A stretch of DNA of 64,000 nucleotides from Elephas maximus indicus (taxonomy: Eukaryota; Chordata; Mammalia; Proboscidea; Elephantidae). Location of the stretch: the NCBI RefSeq assembly GCF_024166365.1, contig NC_064820.1, forward strand, positions 53,917,501-53,981,500, written 5' to 3'. The translations under genes were made by a program, and so were the position numbers. Shown here in pieces: positions 1 to 11,321 of this stretch. The notes below the pieces were generated by a model. The model saw nothing but the letters and a program-made list of their open reading frames with translations, was not told where the DNA came from and searched no databases. Position 1 is the first letter of the stretch; every line of letters begins with the position of its first letter.

Positions 1-11
1 AAATTTTTTAC

Positions 12-60
12 TTAAATGCAAGTCTTAACCACTGTGCCACCAGGGCTCCTTAAATGCAAG
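12..60 (-). repeat. 27-nt AfroSINE head between 11-bp direct repeats
   Basis: Positions 23-49 match the first 27 nt of the AfroSINE on the minus strand, the same piece that ends complete copies such as 33964-34136. It is flanked by perfect 11-bp copies of TTAAATGCAAG at 12-22 and 50-60, as expected of a target-site duplication. The body and 3' tail of the SINE are missing. That is unusual, because SINE copies normally lose their 5' end. Confidence 0.7.
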
Positions 61-720
61 TAGAAAGTGATAATTAAAAAAAAAAATCAGTTCATTGACA
101 GGATGCTCCTTTTTGGAAAGCAATATTCTCCTGAGTTTGTATTTCCCTTTCAAAATATCAACCAGTGAGTGAGTCATTAAGCTCCCTGTCCATGCTAAAA
201 TAGAATCCCAATCCAGATCCCGTTACTGATTATTTTCCCCTCAGCACCAGCTCACTTGGGGTTCCTGTTCTCTGTGTCAAAATGCACCACTGCTGAGCAC
301 TGTGCTCCCTTGGAGTGGTCAGTGGATGATGTCTAATCAAGAATAACTTTCTCTGCAGGTTTTCTTCCTGTAATTTACTTCCCACTGATTCTCGGGGAGG
401 TGAGTCCACAGTGAAAATATAGTTGCTGTTTAATCAGTTCCCTTCATTTCTCTCTGAAACCCATAAGAAGATAGCATTGCAATAACAACCTGTCTCTTGG
501 GAGGTTTTAGAAACTTTTTGGCATTTTGTCAACAAGCCTTCTCTGAAGAAACCCTGCACTAGGCACTATAGCTGGGTAGAGAATGTCAGTAAAATAGGCA
601 ACAGTGGTCCACACTCAGTTTCCAAGCCTAGAATGTAAAGTCAGATGGAAGGAATCAGATTTAAGTGTGTGAGAACAGAAATCAGAACTGATTGGAAGGC
701 AACTGGAAACACGAGCATAG
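61..720. other. Unique noncoding DNA
   Basis: I see no gene, RNA gene or recognisable repeat here. A short A-run lies at about 78-87. Confidence 0.5.
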
Positions 721-721
721 G

Positions 722-1975
722 AAGCAAGTTGTTATCAGCTGCCTTCGAGTCTTTTCAGACTCTTAGAGATACTATGGATGACAGAATGAAGCACTGCCCT
801 ATCCTGCACCATCCTCACAATTCTTGCTGTGTTTGAGCCCATGGTTGCACTCGCTGTGCCAGTCCATCTCATTGAAAGTTTTCTTCTTTTTCACTGACTC
901 TCTAACTGCCAAGCATCATGTCCTTCTCCAGGGACTGGTCCCTCCAGATAACATTTCCAAAGTACACGAGATGAAGTCTCTCCATCCTTGCTTCCAAGGA
1001 ACGATCTGGCTATACCTCTTCCAGGACATGCACATTCATTCTTCTAACATCTCATGGTATATTCAATATTCTTCTCCAACACTGTAATTCAAAAGCATTA
1101 ATTCTTTGTTGGACATCTTTATTCGTAGTCCAGCTTTCATATACATATGAGGCCGCTGAAAATATCATGGCTTGAGTCGTGTACATCTTAGTTCTCAAAG
1201 TGACATCTTTGCCTTTCAACACTTTAAAGAGATCTTTTGCAGCAGATTTGCACAATACAATACGTCTTTTGATTTCTTGACTGCTACTTCCACGGTCATT
1301 GACTGTGGATCCAAGTGAAATGAAATTCTTGACAATTTCAATATTTTCTCTGATTATCCTGATGTTGCTTATTGATCCAGTTGTGAGGATTTTTGGGTTT
1401 GTGTGTGTTGAGGTGCAATCCATATTGAAGACTGTGGTCTTTGATCTTTATCAGTGAGTGCTTCAAGTCCTCTTCGCTTTAAGCAAGCGAGGTTGTATTA
1501 GCTGCATATCACAGGTTGCTTATGAGTCTTCCTCCAATCCTGATGCCCGTTCTTCTTCATATAGTCCAGCTTCTTGGATTATTTGCTCAGAACATAGGTT
1601 GAATAAGTCTGGTGAAAGGATCCAGTCCTGATGCTCACCTTCCCTGATTTTAAACCATGCAGTATGCTCTTGTTCTGTTTAAACTACTGCCTCTTGGTCT
1701 ATGTACAGGTTCCACATAAGCCAATTAAGTGTTCTGGAATTCCCATTATTCAAAATGTTATCTATAATTTCTTATGATCCACACAGTCAAATACCTTTGC
1801 ATAGTCAATAAAACCTGAGCAAACATCTTTCTGGTATTCTCAAAATCCATCTGACATCATCATTGATATCCCTCGCTCAATGTCCTCTTCTGAATCCGGC
1901 TTGAATTTCTGGAAGTTCCCTGTTAATGTACTGCTGCAACGGTTTTTGAATGATCTTTGGCAAAATTTTACTTGC
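722..1975 (-). mobile_element. RTE/BovB-type LINE, 5'-truncated
   Basis: This is the 3' part of an RTE non-LTR retrotransposon. Its 3' end is at about 722 and its 5' truncation at about 1975. Read on the minus strand, the 123-residue segment at 1052-1423 carries the RTE C-terminal reverse-transcriptase flank, with ILTTGSISN, SSSQEIKRRI, AAKDLFKVLKGKDVTLRTK and AFELQCWRRILNIP. Further upstream lies the LPEIQAGFRRG motif (1877-1930). Stops and frameshifts break the frame, so it is dead. The same block recurs in at least nine other places in the window. Confidence 0.92.
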
Positions 1976-2079
1976 TGCAAAAGGAAGCAAGGAGGGTAAA
2001 GAAAAACTAAAGTTACTGGATCCTATTTTGTACAAAAGAAAAATAAGGTTTAAGTGTTGTCTTTGTTTTGTAGTGATAC

Positions 2080-2475
2080 TATAATAGAAACACCACACGT
2101 GCATGGTTTTAAAGAACAGAAGTGTATTTTTTCACAGTTCAGGAGACTAGAAGTCCAAATGCAAAGCACCAGTTCTTTGGGAAGGCTCTGTCTGTTGGCT
2201 CTTGCCTCAGCTTCTCTAGCCTGGTTGTTTCTTGGTTCCTTGCAGATCTATCTCCACATGACATCTATCTTTCCCCATTTGTAATTACTTCCCTCTGTGT
2301 CTAATCTGCGCTTTTTATATCTCAGAAATCATAAGGTTTAAGACACACCTCATGCTAATATGGTCTAATTAATATAACAAAGAAAACCCCATATCCAAGT
2401 AGGCTTACATCCACAGGGATAGAGGTTAAGTTTCCAACACACATTTTTGGGGAAAACAATTCAATCCATAACAAG
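2080..2475 (-). mobile_element. MaLR-like solo LTR fragment
   Basis: On the plus strand it carries the typical antisense MaLR landmarks: a 'tttcacagttcaggagactagaagtcc'-type block near 2134 (pattern, not exact), a 'ctttttatatctca' block near 2310, and an AATTCAATCCATAACA end at 2459-2474. The layout matches the better-preserved LTR at 61191-61698. The LTR end near 2080 is incomplete. Confidence 0.7.
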
Positions 2476-2644
2476 AGTTAATGAACCTAGCTTTGAAGTT
2501 TAACTTTTAATATATAACTGACAAGATATCAAGTTTCTAAAGGTAGGCTATTATTTCCTAGAGAAAATTTAAATAGATCCTCCTTCTTCTATGGTCTCAC
2601 CCACCCCAGACCTGCCTCAGTTTTTGAATGATTATATTCTACTA

Positions 2645-3172
2645 TTTTGCACTGGGAAAAGCTGCTGCAACACACTTCTTTAAAGTGTTAAAAAGCAAGG
2701 ATGTCACTTTGAGGACAAAGGTGCACCTGACCCAAGCCATGGTCTTTTCAATTACCTCTTATGCATGTGAAAGCTGGACAATGAATAAGGAAGACCCAAG
2801 AAGAATTGATGCATTTTAATTAGGGTGTTGGTGAAGAATATTAAATATACTATGGGATGCCAGAAGAATGAACAAATCTGTCTTGGAGGATGTACAAACA
2901 CAATACTCCTTAGAAATCAGGATGGTGAGATTTTTGTCTTGCTTACTTAGGACATATTGTCAGAAGGAACCAATCCCTGGAGAAGGACATCATGCTTGGT
3001 AAAGTAGAGGGTCAGCAAAAAGAGAAAGACACTCAATGAGATAGACTGACACAGTAGCTACAAAAATGAGCTTAAGCATACCTACTATTGTGAGGATGGC
3101 GCAGGACCAGGCAACATTTTTTTCTGTTGTACACTGGGTCGCCATAAGTCAGAACTGACTTCATGGCATGTC
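2645..3172 (+). mobile_element. RTE LINE 3' end, 5'-truncated
   Basis: The plus-strand translation at 2650-2816 reads AAATHFFKVLKSKDVTLRTK followed by SYACESWTMNKEDPRRIDAF, the conserved C-terminal part of the RTE ORF. Downstream come degraded codons for the region ending in GQRKRGRPSTRWID in other copies, then the 3' end with 'gtcgccataagtcagaactgac'-like sequence at about 3138-3160. Stops interrupt it. Confidence 0.9.
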
Positions 3173-3199
3173 CCAGTGTAATGGTTTATCTGAATATCT

Positions 3200-3310
3200 G
3201 TCTCCATTCTAGACCACAAGTGGTTCAAAGGCAGAAATTCTTTGGCTCTTCATCTCAGTTTACGCAGTGATCACAGTATCCTATGTCTATGTTGAATGAA
3301 TAAATAAATA
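3200..3310 (+). mobile_element. Probable L2 3' end
   Basis: The segment has the L2 3' pattern: a 'tctagaccacaag' block, a 'ggcagaaattctttggctctt' block, a spacer, then TTGAATGAATAAATAAATAA. Very old and diverged. Confidence 0.5.
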
Positions 3311-5131
3311 AGAATCCATTTCTTTTTGAAAAATAAGTTCTTGAGACATAATCTGAGACCAAAAGATGTGAAGAGTTCTTTAAAAAAAATCTTGGATGCT
3401 ACCACATAAGCCACCTCCCTCCTTTTTTTTTCAATAGGCATCATTTAGAATTCTATATATCCTTTCTTCAAATTTCAATTGGTCTTTTCCTTTTATACAG
3501 AATCTCTAACTCCTGTGACTTTCAGGATACTTTTTTGTTGTTGTTTCATTTTTCCTCAAATTGATTTCCAAACCAAACTTCTTACTGTAAAACTGTGTTT
3601 CTTATTTGTCAATGTAGTAAAACTTTGTCCCTTCATTTCTTTTCCTGAATTATTTTAAACCAAAATAAAATGAAACTGAAAGAAACTTGTCAAGGTGCCT
3701 GATGAGAATGGAACTCTGAAAGATTGTTGCCAACATTTTGTTTTTTGAGCCAGAGAAAATCACTGCTTTTGTCTTCCTTTGTGTGACTAGTTTCCTATAC
3801 ATTGATTGCCGCTGTGGCAAGTAACAGACAGTAAGAGAGAAGCCATTTTAGGACAAGCCTGGCACTATGCAGGTGATTTGGGACACAGAGGAATTCCAGG
3901 CCCACCCACCACAATAGAAGTAAAGAAACCATGAGTCTAGGAAGAGGCGAGAAAAGAATAATTGAAGAGGGTTCTGGGCAAGAGGTCAGGCCCAACAAGC
4001 ATGTGCCAGATGGAAGTCCAATTAATTCTGAATTAAATCTGGGACAAGAAGAGAAAAGCTGTTAGAGTAAATTAATTAATTTTATGAAGAATTATAATGC
4101 CAAAAGCCACACAGAGCCAACTTTACAATCTCAACATCAAATAATTATTCTTCAAACCTAAATCACATATCCTATTGGAATTTTTTTTTTTTTACAAACC
4201 CAAAGTGGTGTGTTTTGTGTGAACTCCGTTAGTACTTGGGGCATGCCCCTTTCATTAGATAGCCAGCAAACACCATCTGGTGACTTTTCACGTGGGACGT
4301 GCTAAGCTGTAAATTCCTTTATTGAATATCCTACACTGTTCATCTTTAACAACGAATGTTCCATTGCTGTGGTGATACTTATTATTATCATATGATCATC
4401 TTACAACACCAAAGGCCCCAATATCAATAATATTATTAGGTCACCTCAAATCAAGTTTAAAGGATAAAGCCTCTATCCTTTAGCACCATGTACACGATAT
4501 AGAATTGATAAGAACTGATACTGTGTCATTGGTCCATGGAAAAGACTCATAGTAAATATACTGTCAATATCATTGTTTTAATGTTTTCACACTCTTAACA
4601 CTGTCTGAAAGTATCCCCTTTTTTACTGCTTACTCCCCCTCGCCCGCACCCCCCCAGTAAACCCTAAGCTCTGTTCTGTGTATGTAAGATGTTTTTTCTG
4701 TTTTTCTCACTGCCAAATCTTCAGGGACTAGAAACACAGTAGGTGTTTAATAAATATTTTTTTAACTGAAAAGTGCCATCGATTCTGGACCATATAATAT
4801 GAAGTTATATAATACTAAAGTCTTGATAGAGCTTATGAAATTAAGACCATAATAGAAGAAATTAAGAAAGGGCCCTGTTGATACAGAAAAATACTAAAAG
4901 GTACAAAAGTAAATAAGCCATAGACCTGCATACAAAGAGCAGAAATACTTTTAGGAAGAGATGAGTCTAACTTCTCAAAGACAAACAAGATTTCAGCTCA
5001 CTTTTATCCAGTCTTTGTGGAATTATCATCATCTGCCTGGACTGTACTGTGTTTTAAGCCTACCAAAAGAGATGTTCAAATTGTCTTTACAATGACATTA
5101 TACACTTAATTACACTATTGTCACAATTATC
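3311..5131. other. Mostly unique noncoding DNA
   Basis: No gene found. It holds short homopolymer runs (for example poly-T near 4180), a C-rich tract near 4640-4655 and the L2 fragment listed separately. Short ORFs such as 3795-3998 (minus) show no family resemblance. Confidence 0.5.
4635..4775 (+). mobile_element. Probable L2 3' end
   Basis: The order 'aagctctgttctgtgt', a 'cttcagggactagaaacacagtaggtg' style block and TTTAATAAATATTTTTTTAA matches the 3' end of mammalian L2. Confidence 0.55.
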
Positions 5132-6401
5132 TGGTTATGTTGTTTGTTGTTGGGTGCCACTGAGTCACTTCTGACTCTAGTGACCCTACATACAACAGAA
5201 CAAAACACTACCTGGTCCTGTAGCATACTCACAATCATTGCTGTGCTCAAGCCCATCGCTGTAGCCACTATGTCAATCCATCTCATTGAGGGTCACTGAC
5301 CCTCTACTTTACCAAGCATGATGTCCTTCTTTAGGGACTGGTCCCCCCTGATAACATATCCAAAGTATGTGAGATGAAATCTTACCATCCTCACTTCTAA
5401 GGACCATTCTGGCTGCACTTCTTCCAAAACAGATTAGTTTGTTCTTCTGGAAGTCCATGGTATATTCAAGATTCTTCACAAACTCCGTAGTTCAAAGGCA
5501 TCAATTCTTTTTTGGTCTTCCTTATTCATTGTCTAGCTTTCACGTGCGTATGAGGCGACTGAAAATACCATGACTTGGGTCAGATGCACGTTAGTCCTGA
5601 AAGTGACGTTTTTGTTCTTTTAACACTTGACAGAAGTCTTTTGCAGCAGGTATGCTTAATGCAATATGTCGTTTGATTGCTTGGCTGTTGCTTCCATGGG
5701 CATTGATTTTGGATCCAAGACAGATGAAATCCTTGACAACTTCAATCTTTTCTCCGTTTATCATGATGTTGCTTATTGGTCCAGTTGTGAAGATTTTTGT
5801 TTTCTTTATGTTGAGATGTAAGCTATACTGCAGGCTATATAGTCTTTGATCTTTATCAGTACGTGCTTCAAGTCCTCTTCACTTTCAGCAAGCAAGGTGT
5901 GTAATCTGCATATCACAGGTTGTTAATGAGTCTTCCTCCAATCTTGATGCCCCTTCTTCTTCATATAGTCCAGCTTCTCAGATTATTTACACAGCATACA
6001 GATTGAATAGGTATGGTGAAAGCATACAACCCTGATGTACACCTTTCCTGATTTTAAACCACTGCAGTATTCCCTTGTTCTGTTTGAATGACTGCTTCTT
6101 GGTCTGTGTACAGATTCCTCATGAGCATATTTAAGTGTTTTGGAATTCAAACTCTTTGCAGTGTTATCCATAACACATAGGAATCATATTGACTACATCT
6201 GTGGAAAAAGACAATGGAGAAGCTCAAAATCATCAGTCAGGACAAGGCCAGGGGCTAACTGCAGAACAGACCAGCATTAGCTCGTATGCAAGTTGAAGCT
6301 GAAGAAAATTAAAACAAGTCCCATAAGAGCCAAAATAGAACCTTGAGTACATCCCACCTGAATTTATAGATCATCTCAAGAACAGGTTTGATCTTGGTTA
6401 T
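5132..6401 (-). mobile_element. RTE LINE with inverted 5' segment (twin-priming form)
   Basis: Positions 5139-6175 are an RTE 3' half on the minus strand, ending upstream at the block for NKLW..LRRMGIPE. It joins directly to 6178-6394, which is RTE sequence from the endonuclease/linker region on the plus strand (CTGTGGAAAAAGACAATGG at 6199; compare the minus-strand copy at about 22200-22410). The heptamer TGGTTAT flanks the whole unit at 5132-5138 and 6395-6401, consistent with one insertion. The consensus stretch between the two parts is missing, as often seen at inversion points. Confidence 0.85.
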
Positions 6402-6499
6402 AGTAGAATTTTAACCTTTTTCTTGCTTTTGAAGTTCATCCTTTCATGTTATCTCCTTGGCTCCTGTACATTATAGGAGTAACTCACAAGGGACAATAT

Positions 6500-7240
6500 G
6501 CTCGTGCTCTGGTCTCTGTTTGCTAATGCACATCAATGGTAGTAGAAGTGTAAATCAGGGCAACCATACTAGAGAGCAGTATGACAATATGTAGTATGGA
6601 CAGAAGTAATCATATCCTAAGCCTTGGGAAGACTATATATATATATAAATATATATATATATGATGTATATATATATATAATGTATATGTATTTGTGTGT
6701 GTGTATCCAAGATGACTTATACATAAGAAAACATATACAAGAAAGTATTTGCAGCCTTGTCAATCTAGGCAGAAATTTAGAAATAACCAAAAGTTCCGTA
6801 TACTTGAAAATGGATAAGTACATTGTGATATAGTCACACAATGGACTATTTCACAACAAAACAAATGAATTACAGCTGTATCTGTCAACATTGATAAATC
6901 TAAGAAACATAATGTTGAGTAAAAAAAAGTTAGATATAATGTATTTTATACATAATTTGAAAACGTTCAAAAACACTATATAGATGTATATATATAGTAA
7001 ATCTGCAGGAGAGAATGATTTAATAATAGTATTTACATTTGTGGATGGAAGAAAGGAAGTGAAGGAAATTAAGGAAATCACAGGACCATGTATCTACAAT
7101 GCTTAATTATTTAAAAAAAAATACAGCAAAAATATTACATGATATTAAGGTAGTTATGTGAAGGAAGCTATATCTGTATACTATACTTGACATATGCTTT
7201 AAATATTTCATAATAAAATAACTTACTTTTAAAAATATCT
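6500..7240 (+). mobile_element. Old L1 (L1M-like) 3' fragment
   Basis: The plus strand shows the decayed L1 ORF2/3' UTR order: 'cacatcaatggtagtagaagtgtaaatcag', a 'gaaataaccaaaag' block, 'cacaatggactatttcacaacaaaa', 'gaattacagctgtatctgtcaacat', and an 'aagaaacataatgttgagtaaaaaaa' block. Quoted pieces are landmarks only. Dinucleotide-rich TA repeats at 6638-6690 sit inside it. Confidence 0.75.
6636..6700. repeat. (TA)n / TATG microsatellite
   Basis: Alternating TA with GTA interruptions, passing into a TG-rich run at about 6690-6705. The ORFs on both strands here (6617-6841 and 6624-6833) are products of this low-complexity tract. Confidence 0.9.
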
Positions 7241-7269
7241 AAAAGCCCAAAGGAAAAGATTCATTCACA

Positions 7270-7690
7270 AAATGTGAGTTAAAAAGCGTTGAGGTTGGTC
7301 AGACTTACCGGGCCAGTTGAGAACAGAGGACTCCCTGAGACTATCTCCCTGAAATACTTTTGAAACCTTGAACCAAAACTAGCCCCTGAGATCACCTTTT
7401 AACAAAATAACAGTGGCACACAAAATAAATATGGTGCACTACTAAAAAAAAATCTAAATGAGAACAAAAGGTCAACAATTACTCTGAAGCAAAGATGAGA
7501 AGATAAGGGGGCAGGGAAATTAGAGTACTGGAAACGAAACAACCAGAACACAATTAAAGAAAATGTTGACATATTGTGAAAAATGTATCTAATGTCACTG
7601 AAAAATCTGTATAGAAATTGTCAAATGGGAACCTAATTTATTGTGTAAATTTTCACCAAAAACACAATACAATTTTATTTTAAAAATTGT
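7270..7690 (+). mobile_element. Afrotherian L1 3' UTR fragment
   Basis: The run AAAGATGAGAAGATAAGGGG (7491-7510), followed by a GAAACAACCAGAACACAAT-like block and the terminal TCACTGAAAAATC stretch, is matched by 39570-39690 in the L1 at 37.5-39.7 kb. The same order in both copies identifies it as the 3' UTR of that L1 family. Confidence 0.75.
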
Positions 7691-7987
7691 CGAGTTTAAG
7701 ACTGGCAGAAGAAAAGGAAATAAGAAGTGAGACTGAACAAGATGGGCAAAATGGAGAGGAGGAGAGTGAGAAACAGGCACAAAGAAGCAGGCAAGACTTG
7801 AAAGACTGACTGAGAATGTCTCTGTGTGAGAAAGGATAAGTCTGAAGAAGTCAACCCACTGAAGACCAGTGGGTCATGAGGACAAGAGAATAAAAATGGG
7901 ACAAAAGCTTGCATGGCGTGCAGATACAATGGAAGTATCAGAAGAGAGCTACAGACATCTCCGTAAAGCATGTGCATGAAAACATAA
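7691..7987. other. Unclassified purine-rich noncoding DNA
   Basis: A/G-rich stretch between two LINE fragments. I see no gene or named repeat. Confidence 0.4.
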
Positions 7988-8700
7988 TTGCTGTTGTTGT
8001 TGTTAGTTTCCATGGTGACCTTATGTATAACAGAATGAAACACCATGAGGTCCTGAGTCATTCTCAAAATTATTGTTATGTTGGAGCCCATATTTGCAGC
8101 CACTGTGTCAATCCATCTCACGAGTTTCTCTCATTTTCAATAACTCTCTATTTTACCAATCATGATTTTGTAGTGATTCCAGATGATGCGTCCAAAGTAA
8201 GCAAGACAAAGTCTCACCATCCTCACTTCTAAGGAGGATTCTAACTGTAGTTCCTTCAAGACAGGTTTGTTTGTTCTTCTGGTAGTCCATGGTATATTCA
8301 ATGTTTTTGATCAACACCACAATTCAAATGTGTCATATATTCTCAGATTTTCCTTTTTCATTGTCCAGCTTTCATTTACATATGAGCTAATTGAAAAGAC
8401 CGGGGCTTGGGTCAGACTCACCTTAGTCATCAAAATGACATCTGTGCTTCTTAACACTTTAAAGAAGTCTTTTTTCAGCAGCATTTCCCAACGCAGTATG
8501 TCATTTGATTCCTTGACTGCTGCTTCTATGGGCATTGATTGTTGATTCAAGTAGAATGAAATCCTTGACAACTTCATTTTCTTTACCATTGATCATGATG
8601 TTTTTCATTGGCCCAGTTATAAGGATTTTCATTTTCTTTATGTTCAGCTGTAATCTATATTGAAGGCTGTAGTCTTTGACCATTGTCATCTGAATTTGCA
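7988..8700 (-). mobile_element. RTE LINE, 5'-truncated
   Basis: The 3' end at about 7988 begins with GTTGTTGTTGTTAG. Minus-strand translations show the RTE C-terminus: ILITGPMKNIMINGKENEVVKDFILLESTINAHRSSSQ (8540-8640), then SYVNESWTMKKENLR and, near the 3' end, MRWIDTVAANMG (8086-8121). It stops at about 8700 in the block for LKIKDYSLQYGLHLN. Frameshifted and non-functional. Confidence 0.92.
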
Positions 8701-8704
8701 CCAT

Positions 8705-10765
8705 TGTTTTGGGGCAGGAAACAGAAAACTAGGCAATCTAGAAAGCAGGATAAGAATCAAGAAAAACAGAAATAAAGATCGAAATACAGAGAGATTAAGA
8801 AAATAAATGAACCTCCAAGAAGAATCAAGTCCATCACTGAGACAATTTTGATCATCATTTTTCATTAAGGAAAACACAGATTTCAACCTACAGAATCTGT
8901 TAACTAAAATCATAGTTAATTGTTCAACTCTGCACTTCTACCTACCTACCCTGAAGTAACTCTAAAAGATAAAAGCTAATTCCAGTGAGTTGGCTAACTA
9001 GTCTTACTCTTAATTGACTATATTTGACACTCCACTTTAAAAGAGAAAGATGACCTCCTTTTGGAACAAAGAAGCCTTTCTCAGAATTTTGATGTTTTTA
9101 AAATAAATACATAGAATTTGAATAATTTAAGATCTTCAGTGTCAGTCTTTGAAAAACTTAAAAGCATAAGTAAAAATGCTGTGGATAGCCTGCAAACACA
9201 CTTTCCTCTTAAGAGGGATTATTAATTATTGAACTTGTCTCTATTAGATAAGTTATTTTGAGTTGTTTTGACTCAATTTTGTTGCCAAGTACTCTGCAGA
9301 GATATTCAGTTTTCTTTCAACTTTATTTCATAACCATCTAGCTTCAATTTCCTGACGTTCAGATATATCCTAAGCTATTCAGAGGACATTTGCACAAACT
9401 CAGTTCCTTAATGCAGCAGCCATCTCGTCTCCTAGCTCATTTGCATATCACAGGGTAGCAGATGTGATGAGAAATACAATGAGGAGTAGACAGGGCATTT
9501 GACTCTTTTTAAACTTCATATTTCAAATGCAAGCTAGCACATTTGAGTTTTGCATTAAAACAAAGGAGTATATTTGTAATATAACCATAACATTTATGTC
9601 TGGGAATGACAAGGTAACAAGTCAAATGGCGTCTCTAAATGAAGTTCTCATTTTAGAAAATCGGAGGACCATAGAAGTCAATCTCTTAGTCCAATTGCCA
9701 TGTAATGAGACCTCTTTGACAGGTGATATTCCAGATTGTTTGAAAATGTGAAGTATGGGCAACTTTTTCTTTTTAGCAGTAGTTGATACCATTACTGGAA
9801 AAGTCCTATTGTGCTAATATTCTTCCTCCATCAAGCTTCCATCTGTCTTCCGGTAATTTATACCCTTTCTTCCTAGGTATCTCCCCTTGGAAACAATGTA
9901 GTAACGTAGCTCAAAACAACTTCTGTTTCCAAGGGCTTGACAGCCCTCAAAATAATTCCTGACAATTTTTTTACTCTCTCTAATCTTCCCTACTTTAGGA
10001 TACACATCATTAACTCTTATCAACAATTTCTCATAGGACATAATTTACAGAACCTACACTATCCTAATTGCTTACACTCCAGACCACTGTTGTCCAACAT
10101 TACTGCACGGTGGTTAAAATGTCTTGAGCTATAGAATCTGGGAAAGCTGATTGGAATCTCACTTTTGTTGCATACTAGCCGTACGACTCCATAGGATAAG
10201 TTTGGTTGCCCCAGCCCTTCTTCACTGAGCTTTCCCTTCTAATTACCACTGCCTACACTGTTCCCCGCCCTAAGAGTATCCTCAGAGAGGGAGTCTGCTT
10301 TCTCCGCTTGCACAGAGTTGTTAAGTGGTTAAGAATTTACATGCCCCCAGGAGTGAGCCTTAACCATTCACTTTTCAGTTCTGGAGTGGGAAGGCCTTAA
10401 CTTATACTCCAGGCTCCCTTTTGCTAACAGATTAAAGCTACACTCTAAGACTTTGCCAAGACTGCTTCCTTACTGGCTTCCTCCTCTTTCCTGTTTTCCT
10501 TTTACCACTTTCTCACTGGTTTCTCCTGGAAACACTTTCTCAATTAATCTCTTGCCCCAGAATCATCATCTCAGGTTGTGCTTCTGGGGAACCTGGCAGA
10601 AGGCAAGAAATTACTGAAATCTCTATATCTCATTTTCCATAACTATCAATGGCTACCTAATTGTACCTAACACTAGAATTAATTTAGGTATTGAGATAAG
10701 GCATACAGCACGCCATGGTTTCAGGCGTAATGTAAATGCTCGCTAAAAAGTCTTAGTATCAGATT
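8705..10765. other. Unique noncoding DNA
   Basis: No gene recognised. The open frame at 9527-9751 (74 codons, plus) has no recognisable motif, signal or repeat content. A weak MIR-like stretch may lie at about 10110-10200. The rest, including the C/T-rich 10200-10560, is unassigned. Confidence 0.5.
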
Positions 10766-10769
10766 CTTT

Positions 10770-10923
10770 GTGTCCAAAATTGAACACTGCAGTCCAGATG
10801 TAGGAAGTGAAGAGGAAAGTGAGGCTTTTCCTTCTCAAGTCTGGGAAGCTGTATTTACACTAATAAAGCCTAAGAATGTTGACATTCCTTGGGAGATTAC
10901 AACAATGAAAGTGCTGACCACGA
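10770..10923 (+). repeat. Possible ancient interspersed repeat
   Basis: A TTGAACACTGCAGTCCAGATG-like start and a later 'aataaagcctaagaatg' block resemble a very old vertebrate repeat found widely in tetrapods. I cannot name the family with certainty. It directly precedes the compact RTE element. Confidence 0.35.
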
Positions 10924-11308
10924 CCTGTCAGTTTGTCATACTGTGGTGGTTTGTGTGTTACTGTGATGTGGAAATTAAGCCACCTCTATTTCAAATACCA
11001 GCAGGGTCACATAGTGGACAGATTTCAGTGGATCTTCCAGATGAAGACAGACTAAGAAGAAAGGCCTGGTTTTGTGCCTCTGAAAATTAGATAATGAAAA
11101 CCATATGGACCACAATAGCACATTGATATAATGTTGGAAGATTAGCCTCCTAGGTTGGAAGGCACTCAAAATATACAGTGGCTGCAATGATAGACTCGAG
11201 CATACCAATGATCGTAATGACAGTGCAGGACTGGGCAATGGTTCATGGTGTCCATGGACCCAGTGGTCATGAGTTGGAGTTGATTCGATGGCAACTAACA
11301 ACACAAGG
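10924..11308 (+). mobile_element. Compact RTE derivative: 5' UTR fused to 3' end
   Basis: Positions 10924-11168 match what I recall of the RTE 5' UTR: CCTGTCAGTTTGTCATACTG start, ATACCAGCAGGGTCAC at 10996, GTTGGAAGGCACTCAAAA at 11154-11171. Positions 11172-11308 are the RTE 3' end (CAGTGGCTGCAATGA, then a GCAGGACTGGGCAATG block, then GGCAACTAACAACAC), as in other copies. The roughly 2.5-3 kb coding part is absent. Near-matching repeats AAAGTGCTGA (10908-10917) and AAAGGTGCTGA (11311-11321) flank it, so the short form probably inserted as one unit. The identity of the 5' part rests on recall; no other copy of it is in this window. Confidence 0.7.
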
Positions 11309-11321
11309 ACAAAGGTGCTGA

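Noticed and set aside
6617-6841. Overlapping ORFs on both strands encoding Ile/Tyr repeats
   Set aside because: They are translations of a (TA)n tract.
7696-8121. 141-codon minus ORF as a membrane protein
   Set aside because: Its N-terminus is the RTE C-terminal motif (MRWIDTVAANMG) and it then runs out of the element into flanking DNA.
9527-9751. 74-codon plus ORF as a possible exon or small gene
   Set aside because: No family motif, no clear splice or Kozak support, and this length is expected by chance in 64 kb.
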